A DNA stretch of 31,601 bases from an uncultured Porphyromonadaceae bacterium (GTDB lineage Bacteria; Bacteroidota; Bacteroidia; Bacteroidales; Muribaculaceae): contig URQP01000013.1 in NCBI GenBank assembly GCA_900550025.1, positions 1 through 31,601 of the forward strand. The letters are read 5' to 3'. A model generated the notes under the pieces. It saw only the letters and a list, made by a program, of their open reading frames with translations. It was not told the origin of the DNA and searched no databases. Positions 1-9,337 of this stretch are shown here, piece after piece. How positions within the stretch are numbered: the first letter of the stretch is position 1; the number at the start of each line of letters is the position of its first letter. The translations under genes were made by a program, and so were the position numbers.

Positions 1-1
1 A

Positions 2-88
2 GCCCTTGCCTACGCTTGCCTGCGGCTCTACGACCTGCCGCTGCGCAACTGGCTCACCAACCGCTTCCTGAAAAAGAAAATACACTAA
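2..88 (+). CDS. C-terminal fragment, possibly membrane acyltransferase
   Basis: Only the last 28 codons of this gene lie in the window, ending in TAA at 86-88. The peptide is basic and has the segment LRLYDLPLRNWLTNRF near its end. A short Tyr-Asp-x-Pro-x-Arg segment followed by a basic tail resembles, from memory, the end of acyltransferase-3 (OafA-type) membrane proteins of Bacteroidales, but so short a piece cannot establish the family. The gene runs towards deoC and the two share a hairpin between their ends. The reading frame is the only one open to the window edge that ends just before that hairpin. Treat the function as unknown. Confidence 0.45.
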   Translation, partial: ALAYACLRLYDLPLRNWLTNRFLKKKIH

Positions 89-99
89 ACAGAAACAGC

Positions 100-130
100 C
101 CCGCCATACAACCGACAATTGTGTGGCGGG
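100..130. terminator. Hairpin terminator between convergent genes
   Basis: A 10-bp inverted repeat (CCCGCCATAC at 100-109 and GTGTGGCGGG at 121-130, one G-T pair) encloses an 11-base loop. It lies between the end of the left-edge gene and the end of deoC. Neither side has a long T tract, though the deoC side reads into a T-rich stretch, so it may act in both directions. Confidence 0.55.
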
Positions 131-155
131 ACTGCTTCTAACATTAAATTACAAA

Positions 156-1052
156 TCAGAAAAACTTGATTTCTTTGCCTATTATCGAGGAGAGGATGTA
201 GTTGGCAGCGCGCGATGTGCCGATACGGAAATGATTATTGTCCAACCACTGCTCACCGAGAATTTCCTTGACAAGCGCATAGTATTTCACTGCATCGTCA
301 GTCGACGATACTCCTCCCGACACCTTGAAGCCAATCATAATGCCTGTCTTTTCGTGATATTCCTTGATGCACTGGCACATCACGTAGGCAGCCTCCAACG
401 ATGCCCCCGGATAGACCTTTCCCGTGGAAGTCTTGATGAAATCGGCTCCGGAATACATTGCGAGAATCGACGCTTTCTTGATGTCGGCAGCCGTTTTCAA
501 AGCTCCGGTTTCCAATATCACTTTCAGACGCGCCCCGCGTGCGGCGTGCTTTATTTCTGAAATCTCGTCGGCAAGCTCTTCATAATTCCCGCTGTAGAAC
601 AGACCTAAATTCAATACTATGTCGACTTCATTGGCGCCGTCGGCAACGGCAAGAGCCGTCTCGGCGGTCTTTACCTCGACGAAAGTCTGCGACGACGGAA
701 AGCTCCCGGCCACTACGGCGACATCCACCCCGCTCACTTCCAACGCCCCGCTCACGGTCATAGCGAAATTGGGATACGTGCATATCGCCGCCACGTTGGG
801 CAACTCCGGATATTCCTCTTCCATTTTATTGACTTTCTCCACCATTGCGGCTATCGACTGCTCGGTGTCGGTCGTATTGAGCGAAGTCAAATCAATAGCA
901 TTGAAACATTTTTTATACACCTCCACGTTGTTGTTCTCATCGAAATGCTTGTCGAGTATCGCTTTCACGCCGTTGGCAACGGCGACATCGTCTTCCTCCA
1001 CACGGCTGTCAATCAACACTTTCATATAACGGTCTTCTGTCGTTCCTTCCAT
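156..1052 (-). CDS. deoC: Deoxyribose-phosphate aldolase
   Basis: DeoC cleaves 2-deoxyribose-5-phosphate to glyceraldehyde-3-phosphate and acetaldehyde in cytosolic deoxynucleoside breakdown. The TIM-barrel class I aldolase signature is clear: FIKTSTGK with the Schiff-base lysine at residue 207, the proton-relay aspartate in EVDIVLN (Asp144), and the second active-site lysine in GFKVSGG (Lys243). At 298 residues it is longer than the E. coli enzyme (about 259) because of an N-terminal extension. The start at 1052 is ATG; a second in-frame ATG at 1025 is possible, and no Shine-Dalgarno site decides between them. It is the last gene of the leftward unit dtd-mazG-like-deoC, 21 bases after the MazG-like gene, and ends at the hairpin at 100-130. 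Confidence 0.96.
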   Translation of the reverse strand: MEGTTEDRYMKVLIDSRVEEDDVAVANGVKAILDKHFDENNNVEVYKKCFNAIDLTSLNTTDTEQSIAAMVEKVNKMEEEYPELPNVAAICTYPNFAMTVSGALEVSGVDVAVVAGSFPSSQTFVEVKTAETALAVADGANEVDIVLNLGLFYSGNYEELADEISEIKHAARGARLKVILETGALKTAADIKKASILAMYSGADFIKTSTGKVYPGASLEAAYVMCQCIKEYHEKTGIMIGFKVSGGVSSTDDAVKYYALVKEILGEQWLDNNHFRIGTSRAANYILSSIIGKEIKFF

Positions 1053-1073
1053 AATTTTTGTAATTATATGTTT

Positions 1074-1409
1074 TCATTTCAATTTTTCATTATTGCGGTG
1101 GCGGTCATGGTCGCGGCTTGTCTTTTTTTCGATGGTGGCTTTGAACGCCTCGGTCATGTCCACTCCTGTCTGGTTGGCAATGCACAGCAGCACCCACAGC
1201 ACATCGGCAAGCTCCCCGGCAAGAGCGTCGGGATTCTCCCCCTCCTTGAACGACTGGTCGCCATAACGCCGCGACATTATCCGCGCCACCTCTCCAACTT
1301 CCTCCGTAAGCACGGCCATATTCGTCAATTCGCTGAAGTAGCGCACACCGTAAGTGCGTATCCAATTATCAACCGCCTCCTGCGCTTCTTTTATAGTCAT
1401 CGCCATCAT
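1074..1409 (-). CDS. MazG-like nucleotide pyrophosphohydrolase
   Basis: This is a single-domain, all-alpha NTP-pyrophosphohydrolase of the MazG-like superfamily (111 residues), expected to hydrolyse nucleoside triphosphates to monophosphate and pyrophosphate, often as house-cleaning of non-canonical nucleotides. The metal-binding pattern is visible: Glu36, Glu37 and Glu40 in LTEEVGEVARI, followed by Glu66 and Asp69 in GELADVLW. Short MazG-like proteins of this kind usually act as dimers or tetramers. Its ATG overlaps the dtd stop as ATGA (1406-1409), which indicates translational coupling. The first codons read Met-Met-Ala-Met, so the exact start could be a few residues later. The substrate cannot be read from the sequence. 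Pairing with dtd fits a quality-control role. Confidence 0.88.
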   Translation of the reverse strand: MMAMTIKEAQEAVDNWIRTYGVRYFSELTNMAVLTEEVGEVARIMSRRYGDQSFKEGENPDALAGELADVLWVLLCIANQTGVDMTEAFKATIEKKTSRDHDRHRNNEKLK

Positions 1410-1858
1410 TCTTTAAGTTTGGAATCTATGATTATCGTAACCGGGCCGTCATTGACAAGCGCCACCTGCATATCCGCTCCGAACTCGCCTTCCCCGCACG
1501 GCTTGCCGACAGCGGCGTTAAGGCTGTCGATGAACAACCTGTAAAGCGGTACGGCCTGTTCGGGACGCGCGGCACGGATGTACGACGGACGGTTGCCTTT
1601 CTTCGTAGAGGCGTGAAGCGTGAATTGGCTCACGACCAATATCTCGCCTCCACAATCAAGTATGGAACGGTTCATCACGCCATTGTCGTCATCGAAAATC
1701 CGCAGATTCACGACCTTCTTAACCAGCCATTCCACATCCTCGGACGCATCGTCATGCTCCACGCCTACAAGAATCATCATGCCGCAGCCGATGGCCGATT
1801 TCAGCTCCCCTCCAATCGACACGGAAGCCTCCTTCACCCTCTGTATTACAATCCTCAT
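1406..1858 (-). CDS. dtd: D-aminoacyl-tRNA deacylase
   Basis: Dtd removes D-amino acids (and glycine mischarged on tRNA-Ala) from tRNAs, protecting translation. The 150-residue length is standard. Both family motifs are present: SQFTL (followed by His-Ala, where many homologs have Tyr-Ala or Ala) and the C-terminal NDGPVT with the cis Gly-Pro dipeptide that gives chiral selectivity. The N-terminus MRIVIQRV is typical. It is the first gene of the leftward operon and overlaps the MazG-like gene by four bases. A TAATTTTG box on the minus strand at 1882-1889 lies about 23 bases upstream and is the likely promoter for all three genes. The operon is divergent from topA. Confidence 0.96.
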   Translation of the reverse strand: MRIVIQRVKEASVSIGGELKSAIGCGMMILVGVEHDDASEDVEWLVKKVVNLRIFDDDNGVMNRSILDCGGEILVVSQFTLHASTKKGNRPSYIRAARPEQAVPLYRLFIDSLNAAVGKPCGEGEFGADMQVALVNDGPVTIIIDSKLKE

Positions 1859-1881
1859 CTTTCCAAAGTTTCAATCAATTA

Positions 1882-1889
1882 CAAAATTA
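1882..1889 (-). promoter_or_regulatory. Bacteroidota -7 box for dtd operon
   Basis: Read on the minus strand this is TAATTTTG, matching the TAnnTTTG consensus of the primary sigma factor of Bacteroidota. It is about 23 bases before the dtd ATG. No clear TTTG -33 box is seen at the usual distance. Confidence 0.6.
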
Positions 1890-1973
1890 CAGAAATTACG
1901 ACGTTTTTCATATCATAAACATTCAAGATTTGTTTTTAAAGAGATTTTTCAGATGGCGTATTTATTTTTTTCC

Positions 1974-1981
1974 TAATTTTG
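1974..1981 (+). promoter_or_regulatory. Bacteroidota -7 box for topA
   Basis: TAATTTTG matches TAnnTTTG and lies 27 bases before the topA ATG. The -33 region is only T-rich (TTTTTC around 1945-1950). Confidence 0.65.
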
Positions 1982-2008
1982 CGCCCGAAAATCTCTAATT
2001 AATAAAGT

Positions 2009-4336
<2,328 letters not shown>

Positions 4337-4356
4337 AAAATCCACATAAACACGAC

Positions 4357-4433
4357 TTAAAAGTTCCATACAGCGAGAATGAACGGCAAAGTGCTACGTG
4401 AAAGCCGTCATTCAACCTGCTGGAACTTTTTAA
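4357..4433 (+). terminator. Nested inverted repeat / terminator behind topA
   Basis: An outer inverted repeat, AAAAGTTCCA (4359-4368) with TGGAACTTTT (4421-4430), is perfect over 10 bp and runs into T residues. Inside it a second inverted repeat, GAATGAACGGC (4377-4387) with GCCGTCATTC (4404-4413), matches apart from one bulged base. Together they fold into a 77-base two-storey hairpin with a 16-base terminal loop. It begins 20 bases after the topA stop and precedes the promoter of the TPR gene. The T tract supports termination, but the size and double stem exceed a simple terminator, so a small structured RNA or a miniature repeat element is possible. Confidence 0.65.
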
Positions 4434-4478
4434 TTTGAAAAATTCAGATGAAATTTTTCGTAAATGACATTTATCTAT

Positions 4479-4486
4479 TAATTTTG
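4479..4486 (+). promoter_or_regulatory. Bacteroidota -7 box for TPR gene
   Basis: TAATTTTG, identical to the topA box, lies 47 bases before the ATG at 4534. No clear -33 TTTG is present, only a T-rich run at 4454-4458. Confidence 0.6.
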
Positions 4487-4533
4487 CAGTTCGTGAAACA
4501 ACAGCTCTGAAAATTAGAAAAATAAAATACACA

Positions 4534-5220
4534 ATGGCAAAAGAAAACAAAAAAAACGCCACACGCACATCAATCGACGAACTCAACGAGTCACTGTCGA
4601 GCTTTGAACAGCGTGTCGAGCAAAACAAGAAAAAAGTAGTATGGTATATCGGCGGATTGATTGCAATAATCGCCATCGGTTTGGGATATTATTACGGAAT
4701 CTACCGCTCGGGTATCGACGGCGCAAGCGAAATGATAGGGAAAGCTGACATTTCCCTCGCCCAAGGCAACGATTCATTGGCATTGACCCAATATCAAGCC
4801 GTTGCGGCAGAATACAGCAACAGCGTGGCCAACCGTGCCAACCTCAACGCAGCCATCCTCCTTTATCAGGAAGGCAAATACCAAGAAGCTCTCAACAGCC
4901 TCAATGAATACAGCCTTGACGACGAGCTTATAGGCGCGGCGGCAGAGTCATTGAAGGGCGACTGCCTCGTAAACCTGAAAAAATACGACGAGGCAATAGC
5001 ATCTTACGACAACGCCATCAGCGTTTCTGCCGACAATGCCCTTTACACTCCGCTGTTCATGATGAAAAAGGCTACAGTACTCAGCGCACAGAAGAAATAT
5101 GCCGACGCTGCCGCCATCTACCAGAAAATAAAGGAATCATATCCGAAATATCTGATGGCCTACCGCGTGAACATCGACAAATACATCGACCGCGCAAATT
5201 TCCTTGCCAACCAGAAATAA
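4534..5220 (+). CDS. Membrane-anchored tetratricopeptide repeat protein
   Basis: This 228-residue protein has a short charged cytoplasmic N-terminus with a coiled-coil-like stretch (residues 12-34), one transmembrane helix (about 35-54, VVWYIGGLIAIIAIGLGYYY) and an extracytoplasmic helical-repeat domain. TPR-like units are recognisable: EGKYQEALNSLNEY, LKKYDEAIASYDNAI and QKKYADAAAIYQKIKESYP. The layout matches YfgM-like periplasmic TPR proteins, which in E. coli associate with the Sec translocon and chaperones. That parallel rests on architecture alone and the function here is unknown. It is monocistronic, with its own promoter upstream and a strong terminator 23 bases after the stop. Confidence 0.85.
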   Translation: MAKENKKNATRTSIDELNESLSSFEQRVEQNKKKVVWYIGGLIAIIAIGLGYYYGIYRSGIDGASEMIGKADISLAQGNDSLALTQYQAVAAEYSNSVANRANLNAAILLYQEGKYQEALNSLNEYSLDDELIGAAAESLKGDCLVNLKKYDEAIASYDNAISVSADNALYTPLFMMKKATVLSAQKKYADAAAIYQKIKESYPKYLMAYRVNIDKYIDRANFLANQK

Positions 5221-5243
5221 AGAATTCACAAACAACGCAATAG

Positions 5244-5273
5244 AAAAGCCCGGTTAGAAAGCCGGGCTTTTTT
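5244..5273 (+). terminator. Intrinsic terminator
   Basis: AAAAGCCCGG (5244-5253) pairs perfectly with CCGGGCTTTT (5262-5271) around an 8-base loop, followed by further T residues. It ends the TPR gene. The A tract on the left side lets it also serve the convergent PurF-like gene. Confidence 0.9.
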
Positions 5274-5334
5274 CGTATCCGTGTCACAATTATTGGTGTA
5301 CGCCACTTACCATTTCAAAACGGCGGCGCGGTAT

Positions 5335-6741
5335 TCAAAAATGGCTGGAACCGTCGAAACAGTGGGTGCAAATCTTGCATTTGGGAAGCCCTATGGCCTT
5401 GACAAGATTGTCGACCGTGTTGAACTTCAACGAAGTCAAGCCGAATCTTTCGCGAATCACCTCCACCATACGGCAATATTCCTGTGAACCGGCCGTGGCA
5501 TATTTTTCAAGATTCTTGTTTTCATCGCCCTCCAGTTCTTTTATTATACGGCGTGTGATAAGTTCAAGGTCGCTTTTCGAGGCCGTGAATCCGATGAACG
5601 GACATCCATAGATAAGGGGCGGACAAGCTATGCGTATATGCACTTCCTTCGCTCCGTATTCGTAGAGCACCTTCACATTGTCGCGCAACTGCGTGCCGCG
5701 CACTATCGAGTCGTCGCAAAACAGCAGCCGCTTGCCCTCGAGCATCGCGCGGTTGGGAATCAGTTTCATTTTTGCCACGAGCGAGCGCATCGACTGGTCG
5801 CTCGGCGTGAAACTGCGCGGCCACGTCGGGGTATATTTCGATACGGCACGATGATAAGGCACTTTCATACCGTCGGCATAGCCTAACGCCATCCCTACCC
5901 CGGAATCCGGTATGCCGCACGCGCAATCCACATCAGAATCGTCGGTACGCCCCATTGCCTGTCCGCAGGCAAAACGCACAGCCTCCACATTCCTGCCCTC
6001 ATAGCACGATGTCGGGAAACCGTAGTAGACCCACAAGAACGAGCATATCTGCATCTCTTCTTCAGGCTTGCGCAACTGCTCTATTCCGTCGGCTGTTATC
6101 CGCAATATCTCACCCGGCCCTACATAACGGTCGATTTCGTAATCAAGGTTAGGGAAACATGTCGATTCGCTCGAAGCGGCGTATGCGCCGTCTTTCTTGC
6201 CTATCACTATCGGAGTGCGTCCCAAACGGTCGCGCGCGGCTATTATTCCGTTTTCCGTTAGGATAAGCATCGAGCACGAGCCCTTGATTCTGCGGTAGAC
6301 ATTCTCTATGCCCTCCACGAACGTGCCCCCCTGCAATATCAGCAGAGCCACAAGCTCCGTCTGGTTGATTCTGCCCGAACTCGCTTCGGCAAAATGCATA
6401 TTGTTTTCCAACAAATCCCTTTCAAGCTCATCCATATTGCATATTTTCGCCACAGTGACTATCGCGAACCGTCCGAGCCGCGAATTTATTATGATTGGCT
6501 GCGGGTCAGTGTCGCTTATCACCCCTATGCCGGAATTGCCCGTGAATTTTCCCAGCTCAGACTCGAATTTTGTCCGGAAATATGAGCTTTCAAGATTGTG
6601 GATAGAACGTATGAACCCTTTTTCTTCATCATACGTAGCCATACCTGCACGCTTCGTGCCTAAATGTGAATTATAATCCGTGCCGTAAAACAAATCGGCC
6701 TTACAGCTTTTTTTCGAAATAGTTCCAAAGAAACCGCCCAT
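5335..6741 (-). CDS. PurF-like amidophosphoribosyltransferase homolog with degenerate glutaminase domain
   Basis: PurF normally makes phosphoribosylamine from PRPP and glutamine. Here the phosphoribosyltransferase half looks intact, with the PRPP loop LLFCDDSIVRGTQ (residues 339-351) and the conserved IPDSGVGMALGYA. Cysteines equivalent to the 4Fe-4S ligands of the B. subtilis-type enzyme also seem to be kept (Cys233, Cys380 and the CKICTHC cluster at 455-461). The N-terminal glutaminase half is degenerate. The protein begins Met-Gly-Gly-Phe-Phe-Gly, so the nucleophilic Cys2 is glycine (codon GGC). The substrate motif normally GHxRYxT reads GIGVISDT, and the normal HNGN segment reads VAKIC. 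It may use free ammonia, have another partner or be regulatory. It has its own promoter, diverges from nadB and is not in a pur operon. Confidence 0.85.
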   Translation of the reverse strand: MGGFFGTISKKSCKADLFYGTDYNSHLGTKRAGMATYDEEKGFIRSIHNLESSYFRTKFESELGKFTGNSGIGVISDTDPQPIIINSRLGRFAIVTVAKICNMDELERDLLENNMHFAEASSGRINQTELVALLILQGGTFVEGIENVYRRIKGSCSMLILTENGIIAARDRLGRTPIVIGKKDGAYAASSESTCFPNLDYEIDRYVGPGEILRITADGIEQLRKPEEEMQICSFLWVYYGFPTSCYEGRNVEAVRFACGQAMGRTDDSDVDCACGIPDSGVGMALGYADGMKVPYHRAVSKYTPTWPRSFTPSDQSMRSLVAKMKLIPNRAMLEGKRLLFCDDSIVRGTQLRDNVKVLYEYGAKEVHIRIACPPLIYGCPFIGFTASKSDLELITRRIIKELEGDENKNLEKYATAGSQEYCRMVEVIRERFGLTSLKFNTVDNLVKAIGLPKCKICTHCFDGSSHF

Positions 6742-6763
6742 ACGATATTTTTTAATTCGTCCG

Positions 6764-6771
6764 CAAAGTTA
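6764..6771 (-). promoter_or_regulatory. Bacteroidota -7 box for purF-like gene
   Basis: Read on the minus strand this is TAACTTTG, a full TAnnTTTG match, 22 bases before the ATG at 6741. The nadB promoter lies back-to-back with it, 26 bases to the right. Confidence 0.7.
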
Positions 6772-6797
6772 CGCCAACACTGCCAAATAAAAAAGTT

Positions 6798-6827
6798 TTT
6801 GTATGAGCTGAATACAGTGTATCTTTG
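6798..6827 (+). promoter_or_regulatory. Complete -33/-7 promoter for nadB-panB
   Basis: TTTG at 6798-6801 and TATCTTTG at 6820-6827 are 18 bases apart, close to the Bacteroidota consensus TTTG-N19-TAnnTTTG. The nadB ATG follows 23 bases later. Confidence 0.85.
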
Positions 6828-6850
6828 CAACCAATTAAAAAGAATCGGCT

Positions 6851-8431
6851 ATGGTATACAAGTATGATTACCTCGTCATCGGCTCAGGTATAGCCGGGAT
6901 GAGCTATGCTTTGAAAGTAGCGGCTACCGGGAAGGTGGCACTGATTTGCAAAACGAATCTGGAAGAAGCCAACACATACTTCGCGCAAGGAGGCGTGGCT
7001 TCCGTGACAAATCTGGAAGTGGACAATTTCGACAAGCACATAGAAGACACTATGATTGCCGGCGACTGGCTGAGCGATAGGGCGGCTGTCGAAAAGGTAG
7101 TGAAAGGCGCACCGGAACAAATCAGGCAATTGATTGAATGGGGCGTGAATTTCGACAGAAACGAGAAAGGAGAATTCGACCTGCACCGCGAAGGCGGTCA
7201 TTCGGAATTCCGCATATTGCACCATGCCGACAATACCGGAGCGGAAATTCAGGACAGCCTTATCCGCGCTCTGAAGTCACATCCGAATATCGACGTTTTC
7301 GAGAACCACTTTGCCGTAGAGATAATAACACAGCACCATTTGGGGAAGATTGTCACACGGCGCACGCCCGACATAACCTGCTACGGCGCATACATACTCG
7401 ACCTTGCCACAAACAAAGTCGACACTTTCCTGTCGAAAGTGACGGTAATGGCCACCGGCGGAATCGGACAAGTATACACCACCACAACCAACCCGCCGGT
7501 AGCGACAGGCGACGGCATAGCGATGGTCTACCGCGCCAAAGGAACGGTAAAGGACATGGAGTTCATCCAATTCCACCCTACCGCGCTCTACCATCCGGGC
7601 GACCGCCCATCGTTCCTCATCACGGAAGCCATGCGCGGATACGGGGCTGTGCTCCGTACCCTCGACGGCAAAGAATTCATGCAGAAATACGACAAACGGC
7701 TGTCGCTGGCCCCGCGCGACATCGTGGCACGCGCCATCGACAACGAGATGAAACTACGCGGTGACGACCATGTATACCTCGATGTCACACACAAAGACCC
7801 GGAGGAGACAAAACGGCATTTCCCGAACATATATGCAAAATGCCTCAGTTTGGGAATCGACATAACAAAAGACTACATCCCGGTAGCACCTGCCGCCCAT
7901 TATCTGTGCGGTGGCATAAAGGTCGACCTCAACGCCTGCTCGTCGATACAACGGTTGTACGCTGTGGGCGAATGCTCGTGCACAGGCCTCCACGGCGGCA
8001 ACAGGCTTGCGTCGAATTCCTTGATAGAAGCGGTGGTTTATGCCGATGCCGCTGCCAGACACAGCATGGAAAACATCTGCCACTACTCGCTGCGCGACGA
8101 TGTGCCGGAATGGAACGATGAAGGCACACAGCACAACGAAGAAATGGTGCTTATCACACAAAGCCTGAAAGAAGTGAACCAGATAATGAGCACATACGTC
8201 GGCATTGTCCGCTCTAACTTGCGGCTCGACCGAGCATGGAACCGTCTCGACATCCTGTACGAAGAGACAGAAAAACTGTTCAAACAAAGCAAAGCCTCGA
8301 AAGAGATATGCGAACTGCGCAACCTCATCAACGTGGGCTACCTGATAATGCGCCAAGCTAAAGAGCGGCACGAGTCGCGCGGGCTGCATTATTCAATAGA
8401 CTATCCGCCTGTAAAAAGACAACAATCATAA
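6851..8431 (+). CDS. nadB: L-aspartate oxidase
   Basis: NadB oxidises L-aspartate to iminoaspartate, the first step of de novo NAD synthesis, in the cytosol with FAD (oxygen or fumarate as acceptor). The N-terminal dinucleotide fold is plain (YLVIGSGIAGMSYAL, residues 8-21). Residues matching the fumarate-reductase-like active site are present: His242 in FIQFHPTALY, Arg289 in APRDIVARAI and His350 in PAAHYLCGGI. The C-terminal FAD segment GECSCTGLHGGNRLASNSLIEA and a helical capping region complete the protein. The 526-residue length is typical. It leads a rightward unit with panB, 12 bases downstream. nadA and nadC, the usual partners, are not in the window. Confidence 0.96.
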   Translation: MVYKYDYLVIGSGIAGMSYALKVAATGKVALICKTNLEEANTYFAQGGVASVTNLEVDNFDKHIEDTMIAGDWLSDRAAVEKVVKGAPEQIRQLIEWGVNFDRNEKGEFDLHREGGHSEFRILHHADNTGAEIQDSLIRALKSHPNIDVFENHFAVEIITQHHLGKIVTRRTPDITCYGAYILDLATNKVDTFLSKVTVMATGGIGQVYTTTTNPPVATGDGIAMVYRAKGTVKDMEFIQFHPTALYHPGDRPSFLITEAMRGYGAVLRTLDGKEFMQKYDKRLSLAPRDIVARAIDNEMKLRGDDHVYLDVTHKDPEETKRHFPNIYAKCLSLGIDITKDYIPVAPAAHYLCGGIKVDLNACSSIQRLYAVGECSCTGLHGGNRLASNSLIEAVVYADAAARHSMENICHYSLRDDVPEWNDEGTQHNEEMVLITQSLKEVNQIMSTYVGIVRSNLRLDRAWNRLDILYEETEKLFKQSKASKEICELRNLINVGYLIMRQAKERHESRGLHYSIDYPPVKRQQS

Positions 8432-8443
8432 AACAATACAATT

Positions 8444-9262
8444 ATGTCAACTTACACAGAAGACAAAAGGAAAGTGACAACTCTCCGCCTCATCGAGATG
8501 AAGCAACGCGGAGAAAAGATAGCCATGCTTACAGCCTACGACTACTCCATGGCTAAACTCATCGACGAGGCCGGAATGGATGTGATACTCGTAGGCGATT
8601 CCGCCTCCAACGTAATGGCCGGAAACATCACCACTTTGCCTATGACACTCGACCAGATGATTTACCACGGCAAATCAGTGATGCGGGCAGTGAAACGCGC
8701 CCTTGTCGTAGTGGACATGCCGTTCGGGACATACCAAGGCAACTCAAAAGAAGCATTGTCTTCAGCCATCAGGATTATGAAAGAGACCCACGCCGACTGC
8801 ATCAAGCTCGAAGGCGGCGCGGAAGTGCGCGAGTCAATCGAACGAATCCTGACGGCCGGCATCCCCGTAATGGGGCATCTCGGACTTACCCCGCAATCAA
8901 TCAACAAATTCGGCTCTTATACCGTAAGGGCACGCGAAGAAGCCGAAGCCAACAAGCTGATAGAGGATGCCAAGCTATTGCAGGAAATAGGCTGCTTTGC
9001 ACTTGTGCTGGAAAAAATTCCGGCTGTGCTCGCGGCAAAAGTCGCCAAGATGCTCGACATACCGGTAATAGGAATAGGGGCCGGCAACGGATGCGACGGA
9101 CAAGTGCTCGTAATGCACGACATGCTTGGGATCAACAAAGGATTCTCCCCGCGCTTCCTCCGCCGCTATGCCGACATCGGCACGATTATCAACGATGCCG
9201 TGGCGAAATACGTGGACGATGTGAAAACCGGCGATTTCCCCAACGAGAAAGAGCAATACTAA
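8444..9262 (+). CDS. panB: Ketopantoate hydroxymethyltransferase
   Basis: PanB transfers the one-carbon unit of 5,10-methylene-tetrahydrofolate to alpha-ketoisovalerate to give ketopantoate, the first committed step to pantothenate and coenzyme A. Metal and substrate residues fit the family: Asp52 in LVGDSASNV, Asp91 in VVDMPFGTY, Glu123 in KLEGGAE and the catalytic Glu190 in LVLEKIPA, plus the signature [14 protein letters not shown]. At 272 residues it is full length. It follows nadB by 12 bases and shares its promoter, so the first steps of NAD and CoA cofactor synthesis are probably co-expressed. A strong hairpin terminator begins 17 bases after the stop. Confidence 0.97.
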   Translation: MSTYTEDKRKVTTLRLIEMKQRGEKIAMLTAYDYSMAKLIDEAGMDVILVGDSASNVMAGNITTLPMTLDQMIYHGKSVMRAVKRALVVVDMPFGTYQGNSKEALSSAIRIMKETHADCIKLEGGAEVRESIERILTAGIPVMGHLGLTPQSINKFGSYTVRAREEAEANKLIEDAKLLQEIGCFALVLEKIPAVLAAKVAKMLDIPVIGIGAGNGCDGQVLVMHDMLGINKGFSPRFLRRYADIGTIINDAVAKYVDDVKTGDFPNEKEQY

Positions 9263-9279
9263 CATCAACCCATATTGGA

Positions 9280-9327
9280 ATGCGGTCTCATAAGTCCCGG
9301 AAAGTCTTATGAGGCCGCATCTTTTTT
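9280..9327 (+). terminator. Intrinsic terminator after panB
   Basis: A 15-bp stem (9280-9294 with 9306-9320, one G-T pair) and an 11-base loop are followed by six T residues (9322-9327). It stands just before the end of the convergent phosphoesterase gene. Confidence 0.9.
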
Positions 9328-9337
9328 ACATACGCAA

